64,000 nt of DNA, taken from positions 4,141,501 through 4,205,500 of the forward strand of contig NZ_CP092483.1 in NCBI RefSeq assembly GCF_022429625.1, read 5' to 3'. The number at the start of each line of letters is the position of its first letter. The first letter of the stretch is position 1. Below the pieces are notes generated by a model. It had not been told where the DNA came from and searched no databases. It saw only the letters and a list, made by a program, of their open reading frames with translations. Made by a program: the position numbers and the translations under genes. Of this stretch, positions 44,600-53,593 are shown piece after piece. The stretch comes from Devosia lacusdianchii. GTDB taxonomy: Bacteria; Pseudomonadota; Alphaproteobacteria; Rhizobiales; Devosiaceae.

Positions 44600-44686
44600 C
44601 GGGGCCTCAAAAGACGAAGGGCGAGGAGCCTTGCGGCCCCCGCCCAGTTATGAAGGATCGCCCGCTAGGGGCAACCCTGAAAATGA

Positions 44687-45208
44687 CTACTTGCAGGCCG
44701 CGTCGATGGCGTTCATCGCCGCCGTGGCCCCGCTCAGCGAATAGGTATCGGTGGTGTTGGTGCCACGCTGGCTGGTGCCCTTGATGACCAGGTTGCTGCC
44801 GGCCTTGAAGGCTTGCACGAACCCGCTCTCGTCGCCGGTCGAGGCGAGCCAGGCAGCCGACCCTTCGGTGACCATCGGATAGGCCTTGCCATCGATGGCG
44901 GCGCTGGCGCCGGCATTGGTGGCGTTGAACGGGTAGCCGATAATGGTCTGCACTTCGTTCTTGGTGCCCATCCCCTTGCGGTGAATGATCATGAAGTGGA
45001 TCGGGTCGCGGTTGGCGCCTGCCGGCTCACTCTTGCCCGGCGTCGCCGAGACATAGCAGATCACTCCGCTCGCATCGGTCGCCTGCCAGGCGGTCCAGGC
45101 ATTGAAGGTGCCGAGCTCGGTCGCCTGCTGCGCCTGTGCGGCAGGAGCCAGAGCCATGATCGCGCCGACCGCGAGCCCAAGGACAAGGCCACCGGTTTTC
45201 GTCGTCAT
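44687..45208 (-). CDS. IalB-like exported protein, copy 2
   Basis: 173 residues, signal peptide MTTKTGGLVLGLAVGAIMALAPAAQA. Conserved features include TAWQATDASGVICYVSA, VQAFKAGSNLVIKGTSQRG and DTYSLSGATAAMNAI. Paralogous to the gene downstream (copy 1), 87 bases away on the same strand. Tandem duplication is the simplest account. Start chosen at ATG 45206-45208, the beginning of the signal peptide. Confidence 0.85.
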   Translation of the reverse strand: MTTKTGGLVLGLAVGAIMALAPAAQAQQATELGTFNAWTAWQATDASGVICYVSATPGKSEPAGANRDPIHFMIIHRKGMGTKNEVQTIIGYPFNATNAGASAAIDGKAYPMVTEGSAAWLASTGDESGFVQAFKAGSNLVIKGTSQRGTNTTDTYSLSGATAAMNAIDAACK

Positions 45209-45442
45209 CGCCAAATCTTCCTCATCTTGAAGGTCCCGATTCTGGGGAGCTGCCCGCGAAGTCTGCCCCAAGCATGGTTACCAAGGTGTCAAACGCCGCC
45301 GCGTCCAACCGTATTTGCTTCAATTGCGAGCCAATCGCGGCGGCAATTTGACGTGCGGAGCCAGGTTCGTTCCGGTTTGCGCCGCCAGGGTTAAGATTGT
45401 GCTAACAGTTGCGTGACCGTGATCGCGCTGGCGCAATCGAGA

Positions 45443-45982
45443 TCAGGCCGCCAGCGGATAGGACTGCTCGACCACATAGGGCCCGCCGCCGACCGAATCC
45501 TTGCTTGAAAACAAAACGAAGCGGCCGACCGGGAAGGTCAGCGGCTCGAACCGGCCTGCCTCGGCGATGAACCGGGCCACTTCCATGGCGCTGGCGCCGC
45601 GCAGCCGGGCCAGTGAAACATGCGGCACGAACTTGCGGCCATCGGGCGGCAACCCGGCCCGTTGCAGCACCCGCTCCTGCGCCGCCTGCAGCCGGGTCAG
45701 CATGTCGCTGGACTCGACGCCGGCATAAAGCGCGCGCGGCTTATCACCGCCAAACGTGCCCAGATGGGTCAGCCGGATCGAAAACCGCATGGAATTGGCC
45801 AGCCGGTCGAGACTATCGGCCACTTCATCGGCGGTCTGATGATCGACATCGCCGATGAATCTCAACGTAATGTGATAATTCTCGGCATCGATCCAGCGGG
45901 CGCCGGTGAGCCCGCCGCGCTTCAAAGAAAGCGCAAATCCCACGTCGGCCGGGATTTCGAGGCCGGTAAAGAGCCGGGGCAT
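45443..45982 (-). CDS. thpR: RNA 2',3'-cyclic phosphodiesterase (2'-5' RNA ligase-like)
   Basis: 179 residues of the 2H phosphoesterase superfamily. The two HxT/S motifs are YHITLRFIGDV (residues about 41-51) and FVPHVSLARL (about 121-130). Opens terminal 2',3'-cyclic phosphates on RNA. Similar proteins may also ligate 2'-5' bonds in vitro. Divergent from the Bax-inhibitor gene. Confidence 0.9.
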   Translation of the reverse strand: MPRLFTGLEIPADVGFALSLKRGGLTGARWIDAENYHITLRFIGDVDHQTADEVADSLDRLANSMRFSIRLTHLGTFGGDKPRALYAGVESSDMLTRLQAAQERVLQRAGLPPDGRKFVPHVSLARLRGASAMEVARFIAEAGRFEPLTFPVGRFVLFSSKDSVGGGPYVVEQSYPLAA

Positions 45983-46182
45983 GAGGCCCTCCTCTTCCTA
46001 AGGATCACTACGCGATTCGACCTCGACCGTAGCACAAGCGCTCCCGACGGCCAGTCGATTCGTCGCACGCCCCCATCAAGTCTTGTAAACATTTGGGCCT
46101 GCATCCATATTGTCCGGCAAGTGGCAACCAATGCCCACCGGCGGTGCAATAGCCGCTTCTTAATTGGGAAAGGAAACCGACT

Positions 46183-46953
46183 ATGGCTGAATATGACCGT
46201 CAGACCCTCGGTGCGCGGGCCGGCTCGGCCTTGGCCATCGACGAGGGCCTCCGCAGCTACATGCTGCGCGTTTACAATTACATGGGCGTTGGCCTGGTCG
46301 TGACCGGCCTGGCTGCGTGGTTTGCCGCCGCTGCCGCCGTCACCACCAATCCTGACGCCGCCGTCGGCCAGCTCGCCAATGGCCAGCTGGTGACCCAGTG
46401 GGGCGCCCTGCTCTATGCAAGCCCGCTGCAATGGGTCGTGATGCTCGCTCCCCTGGCCTTCGTGCTGGTGCTGAGCTTCGGCATCAACAAGCTCTCGGTG
46501 CCGGCTGCACAGGCCGTGTTCTGGGCCTTCGCGGCCATTATGGGCGTGTCGCTGAGCTCGATCTTCCTGGTCTATACCGACGCGTCGATCGCCAAGGTGT
46601 TCTTCATCACCGCCGCGACCTTTGGTGCCATGAGCCTTTACGGCTACACCACCAAGCGTGACCTGACCCAGATGGGTTCGTTCCTGATGATGGGCCTGAT
46701 CGGCCTGATCATCGCCTCGGTGGTCAACATCTTCATGCAGTCGTCCATGCTCGAATTCGCCATCTCGGCGGTCGGCGTGCTGATCTTCGTGGGCCTCACC
46801 GCCTACGATACGCAGAAGATCAAGGAAGGCTACGACGAGTCTCACGGCCACGAAGTTCTGGCCAAGGGCGCCATCATGGGCGCGCTGAGCCTCTACCTCG
46901 ACTTCATCAACCTGTTCATGATGCTGCTCCGCCTGTTCGGCAATCGCGAGTAA
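46183..46953 (+). CDS. Bax inhibitor-1/YccA family membrane protein
   Basis: 256 residues with about seven membrane segments. N-terminal LRSYMLRVYNYMGVGLVVTGL is the family start, ATFGAMSLYGYTTKRDLTQMG the central marker, and IFVGLTAYDTQKIKEGY the C-terminal one. YccA modulates FtsH protease in enteric bacteria; the alphaproteobacterial members are mostly uncharacterised. Followed by an excellent intrinsic terminator. Confidence 0.93.
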   Translation: MAEYDRQTLGARAGSALAIDEGLRSYMLRVYNYMGVGLVVTGLAAWFAAAAAVTTNPDAAVGQLANGQLVTQWGALLYASPLQWVVMLAPLAFVLVLSFGINKLSVPAAQAVFWAFAAIMGVSLSSIFLVYTDASIAKVFFITAATFGAMSLYGYTTKRDLTQMGSFLMMGLIGLIIASVVNIFMQSSMLEFAISAVGVLIFVGLTAYDTQKIKEGYDESHGHEVLAKGAIMGALSLYLDFINLFMMLLRLFGNRE

Positions 46954-47004
46954 GCACCGGGTCCCTTGATCGCAGAATCAAGGAATTTGGTTGGACGACA
47001 ATTC

Positions 47005-47041
47005 GGACCGCAGCCTACAAAGGCTGCGGTCCTTTCTTTTT
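47005..47041 (+). terminator. Intrinsic terminator of the Bax inhibitor-1 gene
   Basis: GGACCGCAGCC-TACAAA-GGCTGCGGTCC is a perfect 11-bp stem with a 6-base loop, followed by TTTCTTTTT. It lies 52 bases past the stop and 13 bases before the next gene start, a strong Rho-independent terminator. Confidence 0.92.
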
Positions 47042-48070
47042 GCCGAGCCTGCCGTGTCCGATATCCAATTGCGCCCGTTCCGCTGGTCTGACGTGACCGC
47101 CATCACCGCGATTTACAAGCACTACGTCGATACGACCGCGATCACCTTCGATACCGAGGCGCCGGGCGAACCGGCCATGGCCGAAAAATTCGGCCACCTG
47201 GTAGCACTCGGCCATCCGCTGATCATCGCCGAACGGGCTGGACAGGTGCTGGGCTATGCCTATGCCTCGACCTATCGCCCGCGACCGGCTTACCGTTTCA
47301 CCTGCGAGGACTCGATCTATCTCGACCCCGCCGCCACCGGCCAGGGCCTGGGCCGGATCATGCTGACCGAGCTCATCGCCCAGTCGCGCGCCTTCGGCTT
47401 CAGGCAGATGATCGCCGTCATCACCGCGGAAACGGCCAATTCGATCGCCATCCACGAAAAATTCGGCTTCCGCCATGTCGGCCGCTATGACGCGGTGGGC
47501 TTCAAGTTCGATCGCTGGCTCGACATCGTCCATCTGCAGCTGGCGCTCTAGGCCGTGGCATGGATAGTACGGAGCAAAGCGCTGAGCCTGCCAGCGGCTA
47601 GGGCAGCAATGGCTGCGCATAGGATAGCCATTGACCATGCGGCCAGTGGCCTGCGGGCCATAGACCAGCCAGCCCCGGTTTTCATAGAATGCTCTGGCTG
47701 TGATGGTGCTTTCCAATCGCCCTTCCCTGTGCCCCATCGCAACGATCGCCGCTTCAAGCCGCTCCAGCATGGCGCTGCTGACGCCGGTGAAGCGGGCGGA
47801 AGGCGCGACATAGTTGAGGCTGATCGCGCCGCCTGACGTTACCGCCCCGACCGCCACAACCTGACCGTGTCGCTCGGCCACATAGATCTGCTGGTCCGGA
47901 TTGGCCAGCGTCGCGGCGACGCCCGCCTCGGTCTTGTTCCGCGTCCAGGCGGCAATGGCGTCGGCTCCGCCATGATGGTCGGCGGCGCAGAGTTCGGTGA
48001 TCGAGGCGGTCAGCACCGCGCTCATGGCGGGCACGTCCGAGGGAATGGCCCGGCGGATTGCCAGGGTCAT
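47015..48070 (-). CDS. GNAT family N-acetyltransferase with read-through tail
   Basis: The gene starts at ATG 48070 and the GNAT domain fills the first 150 residues: IRRAIPSDVPAMSAV, IYVAERHGQVVAVG, then LNYVAPSARFTGVSSAMLE carrying the acetyl-CoA loop and ENRGWLVYGPQATGRMVNGYPMR. Family members normally stop here. This frame instead continues without a stop for about 200 codons, antisense across the neighbouring acetyltransferase gene, and the tail has no resemblance to any family. A one-base indel near 47,620 would bring a stop within 10 to 25 codons. The tail is therefore probably an artefact or mutation. Confidence 0.6.
   Translation of the reverse strand: MTLAIRRAIPSDVPAMSAVLTASITELCAADHHGGADAIAAWTRNKTEAGVAATLANPDQQIYVAERHGQVVAVGAVTSGGAISLNYVAPSARFTGVSSAMLERLEAAIVAMGHREGRLESTITARAFYENRGWLVYGPQATGRMVNGYPMRSHCCPSRWQAQRFAPYYPCHGLERQLQMDDVEPAIELEAHRVIAADMAEAEFFVDGDRIGRFRGDDGDHLPEAEGARLGDELGQHDPAQALAGGGGVEIDRVLAGETVSRSRAIGRGIGIAQHLSSPFGDDQRMAECYQVAEFFGHGRFARRLGIEGDRGRIDVVLVNRGDGGHVRPAERAQLDIGHGRLGKKKGPQPL
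47054..47551 (+). CDS. Phosphinothricin-type GNAT N-acetyltransferase
   Basis: 165 residues starting at GTG 47054. The sequence DIQLRPFRWSDVTAITAIYKHYV, FRWSDVTAIT and SIYLDPAATGQGLGRIMLTELI (motif A) and FGFRQMIAVITAETANSIAIHEKFGFRHVG matches the PAT/YncA group, which acetylates phosphinothricin-like amines or Met sulfone. Resistance should not be inferred. It follows the terminator of the Bax inhibitor gene. The GTG was chosen because family similarity begins there. Confidence 0.88.
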   Translation: MSDIQLRPFRWSDVTAITAIYKHYVDTTAITFDTEAPGEPAMAEKFGHLVALGHPLIIAERAGQVLGYAYASTYRPRPAYRFTCEDSIYLDPAATGQGLGRIMLTELIAQSRAFGFRQMIAVITAETANSIAIHEKFGFRHVGRYDAVGFKFDRWLDIVHLQLAL

Positions 48071-48071
48071 A

Positions 48072-48479
48072 CTATCCCACTACCGCCAGTTGCGGATCGA
48101 GGACGCGGAGCACCTGGCCCAGCTCATGGCCGCGCTTGAGAATGCGTCCCTGCTGGTTGGTGACTGAGTATTGCCCCTGCCTGTTGCGCAGGCGCGGTGA
48201 CTTTTCGACGATGAACAGCGGGCGTTCCGACACACGCGCATAGATCGAAAACACCGCGCGATCGCGCAAAAAGTCCATGGCGTAGTCGCGCCATTCGCCC
48301 AGCCCGACCTTGCGGCCATAGACGTTGAGGATCAGCGCCAGCTCCTTGCGGTCGAAGGCGACGATAGCAGGGATTTTGCTGGATGCGGCATTTGCCGAGG
48401 GCTCGCCGGCATGCACCAGCGAGAGCGGAACGCTTCTGTCGTTCGGCGTGCGACCCTGCACCGTTCCGATGAACTCCAC
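48072..48479 (-). CDS. DUF2794 family protein
   Basis: 135 residues from a GTG. Family features: AFDRKELALILNVYGRKVGLGEWRDYAMDFLRDRAVFSIYAR in the middle and QYSVTNQQGRILKRGHELGQVLRVLDP in the C-terminal part. DUF2794 is confined to Alphaproteobacteria as far as I know and has no assigned function. One base separates its stop from the downstream acetyltransferase start, so they form one operon. Confidence 0.9.
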   Translation of the reverse strand: MEFIGTVQGRTPNDRSVPLSLVHAGEPSANAASSKIPAIVAFDRKELALILNVYGRKVGLGEWRDYAMDFLRDRAVFSIYARVSERPLFIVEKSPRLRNRQGQYSVTNQQGRILKRGHELGQVLRVLDPQLAVVG

Positions 48480-48662
48480 TTGTCAACGCTATGTCATGAT
48501 TGCGGCATTCGCGATGCGATGCAAGGGCGTCGAGCAGGCAAATGCGCTGGGGTGAAATTCCCCATTTCGGTCACACTTTGTCCCTGAACGCGCCAGATTG
48601 GTCCGCCAGGGTACAGCCATTGCCTCCAGTGGCTGGCATCCGGGCCGACCGAGCCCCCAAAC

Positions 48663-48693
48663 CTTGACGCCCGGGTGTCAGCCGCCCCTATTA
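48663..48693 (+). promoter_or_regulatory. Promoter-like element upstream of the orphan terminator
   Basis: CTTGAC, 19 bases, CTATTA: alphaproteobacterial sigma-70 consensus is CTTGAC-N17-CTATAT, so the first hexamer is exact and the second has two mismatches with spacing two bases too long. It precedes the terminator at 48716 and no gene in between. Confidence 0.35.
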
Positions 48694-48715
48694 GTTAGTT
48701 GACCAGTCAGTCTCT

Positions 48716-48748
48716 ATCCCGTCCTTGCCCCCAAGGACGGGATTTTTT
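48716..48748 (+). terminator. Orphan intrinsic terminator
   Basis: ATCCCGTCCTT-GCCCCC-AAGGACGGGAT then TTTTT, a perfect 11-bp stem with T-run on the plus strand. No plus-strand gene precedes it in the 230 bases back to the DUF2794 start. It may end a small RNA. In the reverse direction it lacks a T-run, so it is not a good terminator for the DUF1223 gene. Confidence 0.85.
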
Positions 48749-48752
48749 CTGC

Positions 48753-49490
48753 CTAGCGCTCAAAGGCCGCCGCGCCCAGAATCGGGCCTGGCAGCCCGTC
48801 GCGCTCCTGCTGCACGATAACGGCGATGCCGGTGCTGGTATCGGCCAACACTTCGGGAATAGGCAGCTTGATAGTGGCGCCGGTCGTGGCTTCCCACATG
48901 CCCAGCACCTGGCGGTTGGTTACCACCTGCGTGTAGACCATGGACTTGCCGGCATTATCACCGGTATCGATGTTGACATCGGCGCGGTCGAGATAGGTGA
49001 CCATCCACACCACCGCATTCTCCAGCGTGGTATTGGGCGGAATGGCGATCTTGAGCATGTCGCCGTCGCGCACGACATCAACCGATAGTGGCAGGCTCGC
49101 TTCGGCAAGAGCGCCATGCACCTCGCCCCGGCGCGAGCCGACGACGCCCTTGGCGCCATTGACCACCATTTGCGGCGTATAGATGCGCGACGAGCCCCAG
49201 CTTTCGGCGTAAGCCCGCTGGCGATCGGAGTAATCGGCATTGCCGAACGTATCCTGCCAGCCGACATAGTCCCAGTAATCGACGTGATAGGCGAGCGCCA
49301 CCACATCCTCATCCTCGGCTAGGCTGGTGAGCAATGCATCGGCCGGCGGGCATGATGCGCAGCCCTGGCTGGTAAACAACTCCACCACCGCCTTGGGCCG
49401 CACCCGCGTGCTGTCGGCGCTAGCCGGATGGACCAGGAACGCGAGCGCAATGACGCCGAGAATGGTGCTGGAAAAGGGTCGGAAAGTCAT
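48753..49490 (-). CDS. DUF1223 thioredoxin-like exported protein
   Basis: 245 residues with signal peptide (FRPFSSTILGVIALAFLVHPASA). The core VVELFTSQGCASCPPADALL has a CxxC motif of thioredoxin-fold proteins, followed by YHVDYWDYVGWQDTFG, a DUF1223 signature. Its partner is unknown. In related genomes I recall it near aconitase; here a GIY-YIG gene lies between them. Start: ATG at 49488-49490 at the signal peptide. Confidence 0.85.
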   Translation of the reverse strand: MTFRPFSSTILGVIALAFLVHPASADSTRVRPKAVVELFTSQGCASCPPADALLTSLAEDEDVVALAYHVDYWDYVGWQDTFGNADYSDRQRAYAESWGSSRIYTPQMVVNGAKGVVGSRRGEVHGALAEASLPLSVDVVRDGDMLKIAIPPNTTLENAVVWMVTYLDRADVNIDTGDNAGKSMVYTQVVTNRQVLGMWEATTGATIKLPIPEVLADTSTGIAVIVQQERDGLPGPILGAAAFER

Positions 49491-49602
49491 GGGCACGGTT
49501 GTAAGCCGCCCCCGACGACGCCCGCCAGTCAAAAGAGGGTGAGAGGCGGAGATTCTCGGGGGGCGTGGAGCGGAGGCGTGCCACTGGCCTCACACCACCC
49601 CG

Positions 49603-49641
49603 GATGTCACCCCGGCCTTGAGCCGGGGCCCATCCCGAGAT
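49603..49641. repeat. Left inverted repeat of the GIY-YIG unit
   Basis: 39 bases, itself a hairpin around CCCCGGC-CTTGA-GCCGGGG (49610-49628). Matches the right copy at 49986-50024 in inverse orientation at 36 of 39 positions. The GIY-YIG stop codon at 49607-49609 lies inside it. Confidence 0.85.
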
Positions 49642-49945
49642 CTGGTGGCTGAGGCCCGATGATATCCCACCACAAGTCCCGCCAATCCGGATTGCTCGCC
49701 TCGACGAGCTCCTCCTTCCACGGTCTCAGCCACGTCTTCACGCGCTTTTCACGCAGAATTGCCGCCTCAATGTCGGTATGTGTTTCAAACCACACGAGGT
49801 GCTTGCAGCCGTGCCGTTTCGTGAATCCGGCGGCCACGCCTTCGCGGTGCTCATGCGTCCTTCGCACCAAATCGTTGGTCACGCCCACATAGAGCGTTCC
49901 GCGTTTTCGGTTTGCGAGGATGTAGACGTAGTAAGAGCACTCCAT
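49607..49945 (-). CDS. GIY-YIG nuclease domain protein (COG2827 type)
   Basis: 112 residues from MECSYYVYILANRKRGTLYVGVTNDL. The GIY-YIG pair is YYVYI...LYVGV (residues about 5-20), the arginine is in NDLVRRTHEHREG and the glutamate is in EAAILREKRVK. This is a UvrC-type nuclease fold of about 95 residues without a DNA-binding domain. The last residues, GMGPGSRPG, are encoded inside the left inverted repeat. The start is where family similarity begins; an upstream ATG extension is not family-like. Confidence 0.85.
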   Translation of the reverse strand: MECSYYVYILANRKRGTLYVGVTNDLVRRTHEHREGVAAGFTKRHGCKHLVWFETHTDIEAAILREKRVKTWLRPWKEELVEASNPDWRDLWWDIIGPQPPDLGMGPGSRPG

Positions 49946-49985
49946 AGATGCAGCCAAGCATGCCGCCCTCGGCTCGGCAACCGGC

Positions 49986-50024
49986 ATCCCAGGATGGGCC
50001 CCGCCTCAAGGCCGGGGTGACATC
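49986..50024. repeat. Right inverted repeat of the GIY-YIG unit
   Basis: Inverse copy of 49603-49641 with three differences. A hairpin (CCCCGCCTCAAGGCCGGGG) with one mismatch. It begins 41 bases upstream of the GIY-YIG start codon, so it may carry the promoter. Confidence 0.85.
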
Positions 50025-50115
50025 GAGTTTGGGTTGGCGCTCGAGATCAGCGCCGGCCACCGACACCCCGACATGCCTGAGTAGGCCGCCATTCTGTATC
50101 GGGAAACGCCGTAGC

Positions 50116-52788
50116 TTACGCGGCGACGAGGCTGCGCAGCACGTAGTGCAGGATGCCGCCATTCTTGTAGTAATCGAGCTCGTTGGCCGTATCGATGCGG
50201 CAGCGGGTTTCGACGTTGAGCACCGAGCCATCGGCACGGGTGATCTTGACGGTAACCATGGCGCGCGGCGCGATCTCGGTGACGCCTTCGATGTCCACGG
50301 TCTCGCTGCCATCGAGGCCCAGCGTCTGCCAGCTCTCGCCGTCTTTGAACTGCAGCGGGATGACGCCCATGCCGACCAGGTTCGAGCGATGGATGCGCTC
50401 GAAGGACTGAGCGATCACGGCGCGCACGCCCAGCAGGTTCGTGCCCTTGGCGGCCCAGTCACGCGAGGAACCGGTGCCATATTCCTTGCCGGCAAAGATC
50501 ACCAGCGGCGTGCCGGCGGCCTGATAGGCCATGGCGGCGTCGTAAATGGCCATCTGCGAGCCATCGGGACCCTTGGTATAGCCACCCTCGACGCCCGGGA
50601 GCATCTGGTTCTTGATGCGGATATTGGCGAAGGTGCCGCGCATCATCACTTCATGATTACCGCGGCGAGCGCCATAGGAGTTGAAATCGCGCGGCGCGAC
50701 CTGCCGCTCTTCGAGATACTTGCCGGCAGGCGTGGTCGCCTTGAACGAACCGGCCGGAGAGATGTGGTCGGTAGTGATCGAGTCGAGGAACAGCGCCAGC
50801 ACCTTGGCCTTCTCGACATTGGTGATGGGCTTGGGCGTCATCGTCATGCCTTCGAAATAGGGCGGGTTCTGCACATAGGTCGACGATGCGTTCCAGCCAT
50901 AGGTTTCGCCACCTTCGATCTGGATGCCCTGCCAATTGGTGTCGCCCTTGAAGACGTCCGAATAACGCCCCTGGAACATTTCCTTGGTCACGTGCTTGCG
51001 CACGATCTCGGCGACCTCATGGTTCGAGGGCCAGATATCTTTCAGGTAAACCGGCTTGCCGTCCTTGGAGGTGCCGATCGGATCCTTGGTGATATCGATC
51101 TTCATCGAGCCCGCGATCGCGTAAGCAACCACAAGCGGCGGGGATGCCAGGAAGTTCGCCTTCACATCCGGGTTCACGCGGCCTTCGAAATTGCGGTTGC
51201 CTGATAGCACCGAGGCGGCGACCAGGTCGCCTGAATGCACGGCCTTGGAAATCTCCACCGGCAGCGGGCCGGAATTGCCGATGCAGGTGGTGCAGCCATA
51301 GCCGACCAGGTTGAAGCCGATGGCATCGAGGTCTTCCGAGAGCCCGGCGCTATCGAGATAGTCGGTGACCACCTGCGAGCCGGGGGCCAGCGAGGTCTTG
51401 ACCCAGGGTTTGGAATCAAGGCCCAGCGCCCGCGCCTTGCGGGCGACGAGGCCGGCCGCGACCAGCACCGACGGGTTCGAGGTATTGGTGCACGAGGTGA
51501 TGGCGGCAATCACGACATCGCCGTGGCCGATTGCATAGTCCGTGCCTTCGACCGGAACCTTCGGATCGTCACTCTTGCCGAATTCCTTGGGCAGGGCGGC
51601 AGCGAAAGCGGCCTTGGCATTGTCGAGCGCGATACGATCCTGCGGGCGCTTGGGGCCCGAGATCGAGGGCACGACAGTGGTGAGATCGAGTTCGAGCGTC
51701 GAGGTGAAGACCGGGTCCGGCGAATTGGTTTCGCGGAACATGCCCTGTGCCTTGGAATAGGCTTCGACCAGCGCCACGCGATCGGCATCACGGCCGGAAG
51801 TGATAAGGTATTTGAGTGTATCGGCATCTACGGGGAAGTAGCCGCAGGTGGCGCCGTATTCAGGGGCCATGTTGGCGATAGTCGCCTGGTCCTCAAGGCT
51901 GAGATAATCGAGGCCCGGGCCGTAGAATTCCACGAACTTGCCGACGACGCCCTTCTTGCGCAGCATTTCGGTGACCGTCAGCACCAGGTCGGTGGCGGTA
52001 ATGCCCTCATTGATCTTGCCGGTCAGTTTGAAGCCGACGACCTCGGGGATCAGCATGGTGATCGGCTGGCCGAGCATGGCGGCCTCGGCCTCGATACCGC
52101 CCACGCCCCAGCCGAGCACGGCCAAGCCGTTGACCATGGTCGTGTGCGAGTCGGTGCCGACAAGCGTATCGGGATAGGCGATTGTTTCGCCGTCCTCGTC
52201 CTTGGTCCAGACCGTCTGGGCCAAGTATTCGAGGTTCACCTGATGGCAGATGCCGGTGCCCGGCGGTACCACGCGGAAATTGTCGAAGGCCGACTGGCCC
52301 CAGCGCAGGAACTCGTAGCGTTCGCCATTGCGCTCGTATTCGAGCTCAACATTTTGCGCAAAGGCCAGCGGCGTGCCGAAACTGTCCACCATGACCGAGT
52401 GATCGATGACCAGATCGACCGGCACCAGCGGGTTGATCTTCTGCGGATCTGCGCCGAGCTTGGCGGTGGCGTCACGCATGGCGGCCAGATCGACCACGGC
52501 GGGTACGCCGGTAAAGTCCTGCATCAGCACACGGGCCGGGCGGTAGGAGATTTCGTGCTCGCTGGTGCGGGTAACCAGCCAGGTGGCCACAGCCTCGATA
52601 TCGGCCTTGGTAACGGTGCGGTTATCCTCGAAGCGCAGCAGGTTTTCGAGCACCACTTTCATCGAGCCGGGCAGTGCCGAGACACCCTTGAGGCCGTTCT
52701 TTTCGGCTTCGGCGATGGAATAATAGGTGTAGGTCTTGCCGCCGACCGTGAGTTTTGATTTCGACTTGAAGCTGTTTACCGAGGTCAT
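50116..52788 (-). CDS. acnA: Aconitate hydratase A
   Basis: 890 residues, full length. Converts citrate to isocitrate in the TCA cycle. Iron-sulfur ligands are [11 protein letters not shown] and the [12 protein letters not shown] pair; [19 protein letters not shown] and [14 protein letters not shown] are substrate-binding blocks. The start at ATG 52786-52788 ([13 protein letters not shown]) is the usual one. It is divergent from the cytochrome c maturation operon, 172 bases away. Confidence 0.97.
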   Translation of the reverse strand: MTSVNSFKSKSKLTVGGKTYTYYSIAEAEKNGLKGVSALPGSMKVVLENLLRFEDNRTVTKADIEAVATWLVTRTSEHEISYRPARVLMQDFTGVPAVVDLAAMRDATAKLGADPQKINPLVPVDLVIDHSVMVDSFGTPLAFAQNVELEYERNGERYEFLRWGQSAFDNFRVVPPGTGICHQVNLEYLAQTVWTKDEDGETIAYPDTLVGTDSHTTMVNGLAVLGWGVGGIEAEAAMLGQPITMLIPEVVGFKLTGKINEGITATDLVLTVTEMLRKKGVVGKFVEFYGPGLDYLSLEDQATIANMAPEYGATCGYFPVDADTLKYLITSGRDADRVALVEAYSKAQGMFRETNSPDPVFTSTLELDLTTVVPSISGPKRPQDRIALDNAKAAFAAALPKEFGKSDDPKVPVEGTDYAIGHGDVVIAAITSCTNTSNPSVLVAAGLVARKARALGLDSKPWVKTSLAPGSQVVTDYLDSAGLSEDLDAIGFNLVGYGCTTCIGNSGPLPVEISKAVHSGDLVAASVLSGNRNFEGRVNPDVKANFLASPPLVVAYAIAGSMKIDITKDPIGTSKDGKPVYLKDIWPSNHEVAEIVRKHVTKEMFQGRYSDVFKGDTNWQGIQIEGGETYGWNASSTYVQNPPYFEGMTMTPKPITNVEKAKVLALFLDSITTDHISPAGSFKATTPAGKYLEERQVAPRDFNSYGARRGNHEVMMRGTFANIRIKNQMLPGVEGGYTKGPDGSQMAIYDAAMAYQAAGTPLVIFAGKEYGTGSSRDWAAKGTNLLGVRAVIAQSFERIHRSNLVGMGVIPLQFKDGESWQTLGLDGSETVDIEGVTEIAPRAMVTVKITRADGSVLNVETRCRIDTANELDYYKNGGILHYVLRSLVAA

Positions 52789-52960
52789 GGTGTTCGGCCC
52801 TAATCTTATGGGTTGCGGCAGGCGCGCCGGCCCGGACGAGACCGTCCGAAAACCGCTCAACGGCGCTGCCTTTCCTGGAATGACTCTAATCTATAAGGAC
52901 TTATAGAGAAAGACGATTGGGCTTGCCAGCCTTGCCCATGGTTCAATACGAGAAGGGGTC

Positions 52961-53593
52961 ATGACGACAAGGCAAGTGTTCCCCCCGCTGGTGCTGCGCG
53001 CGCAAGGCCTCACCTGCGGTCGCGGCGGCATGGCGCTGGCAGACAGTCTCGATTTTTCGGTCGGCGCGGGGCACTGCCTGCTGCTGCGTGGCCCCAATGG
53101 ATCAGGCAAAACCACGCTGCTGCTGACCCTGGCCGGCATTATCGCGCCCATGGAGGGACGGTTTGACCTCGAGGGCGCCGACGATGAGGCTCGGAACCTG
53201 CATTATTGCGGCCATCGCAACGCCATCAAGCCCCGCCTGAGCGTGATCGAAAACCTGGCCTTCTGGGCGGCGCTCAACGGCCCGACGGGCATACCGCCGG
53301 CCGCGGCGCTGGACGAAATAGGGCTCGGCGGGCTGGAAACGCTCGATGCCGGCTATCTTTCGGCCGGACAGTCGCGGCGTCTGGCGCTGGCGCGCCTGCT
53401 GGTCAGCCATCGACCGGTGTGGTTGCTCGACGAACCAACAGCGGCGCTTGACGTCGAAGGGCACGAACTGGTGACGCGACTGATCGACCGGCACCTCGAC
53501 ATGGGCGGGCTGGCGATCGCGGCAACGCACGACCCCATCACCCTGCCCGATGCCGGGCGGATGGAAACTCTGGCCCTGGGTGCGCGCCTATGA
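52961..53593 (+). CDS. ccmA: Heme exporter ATP-binding protein CcmA
   Basis: 210 residues with Walker A (LRGPNGSGKTTLLLTL), signature LSAGQSRRLALARLLV and Walker B WLLDEPTAALD. ATPase of the CcmABCD complex that releases heme-loaded CcmE in cytochrome c maturation. Begins the ccmABCDG operon; ccmB overlaps by ATGA. Confidence 0.95.
   Translation: MTTRQVFPPLVLRAQGLTCGRGGMALADSLDFSVGAGHCLLLRGPNGSGKTTLLLTLAGIIAPMEGRFDLEGADDEARNLHYCGHRNAIKPRLSVIENLAFWAALNGPTGIPPAAALDEIGLGGLETLDAGYLSAGQSRRLALARLLVSHRPVWLLDEPTAALDVEGHELVTRLIDRHLDMGGLAIAATHDPITLPDAGRMETLALGARL

Larger units (their letters stand above)
49603..50024. mobile_element. Candidate REP-bounded GIY-YIG unit
   Basis: Inverted 39-bp repeats at 49603-49641 and 49986-50024 (36 of 39 identical in inverse orientation) enclose one gene, a 112-residue GIY-YIG protein. 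The unit sits between the DUF1223 gene and acnA. No transposase or target duplication is visible, so mobility is inferred from structure only. Family members of this small nuclease recur in many Hyphomicrobiales genomes. Confidence 0.5.

Noticed and set aside
51235..52758. Long open frame antisense to acnA (507 codons)
   Set aside because: Antisense shadow of acnA with no recognisable domain.
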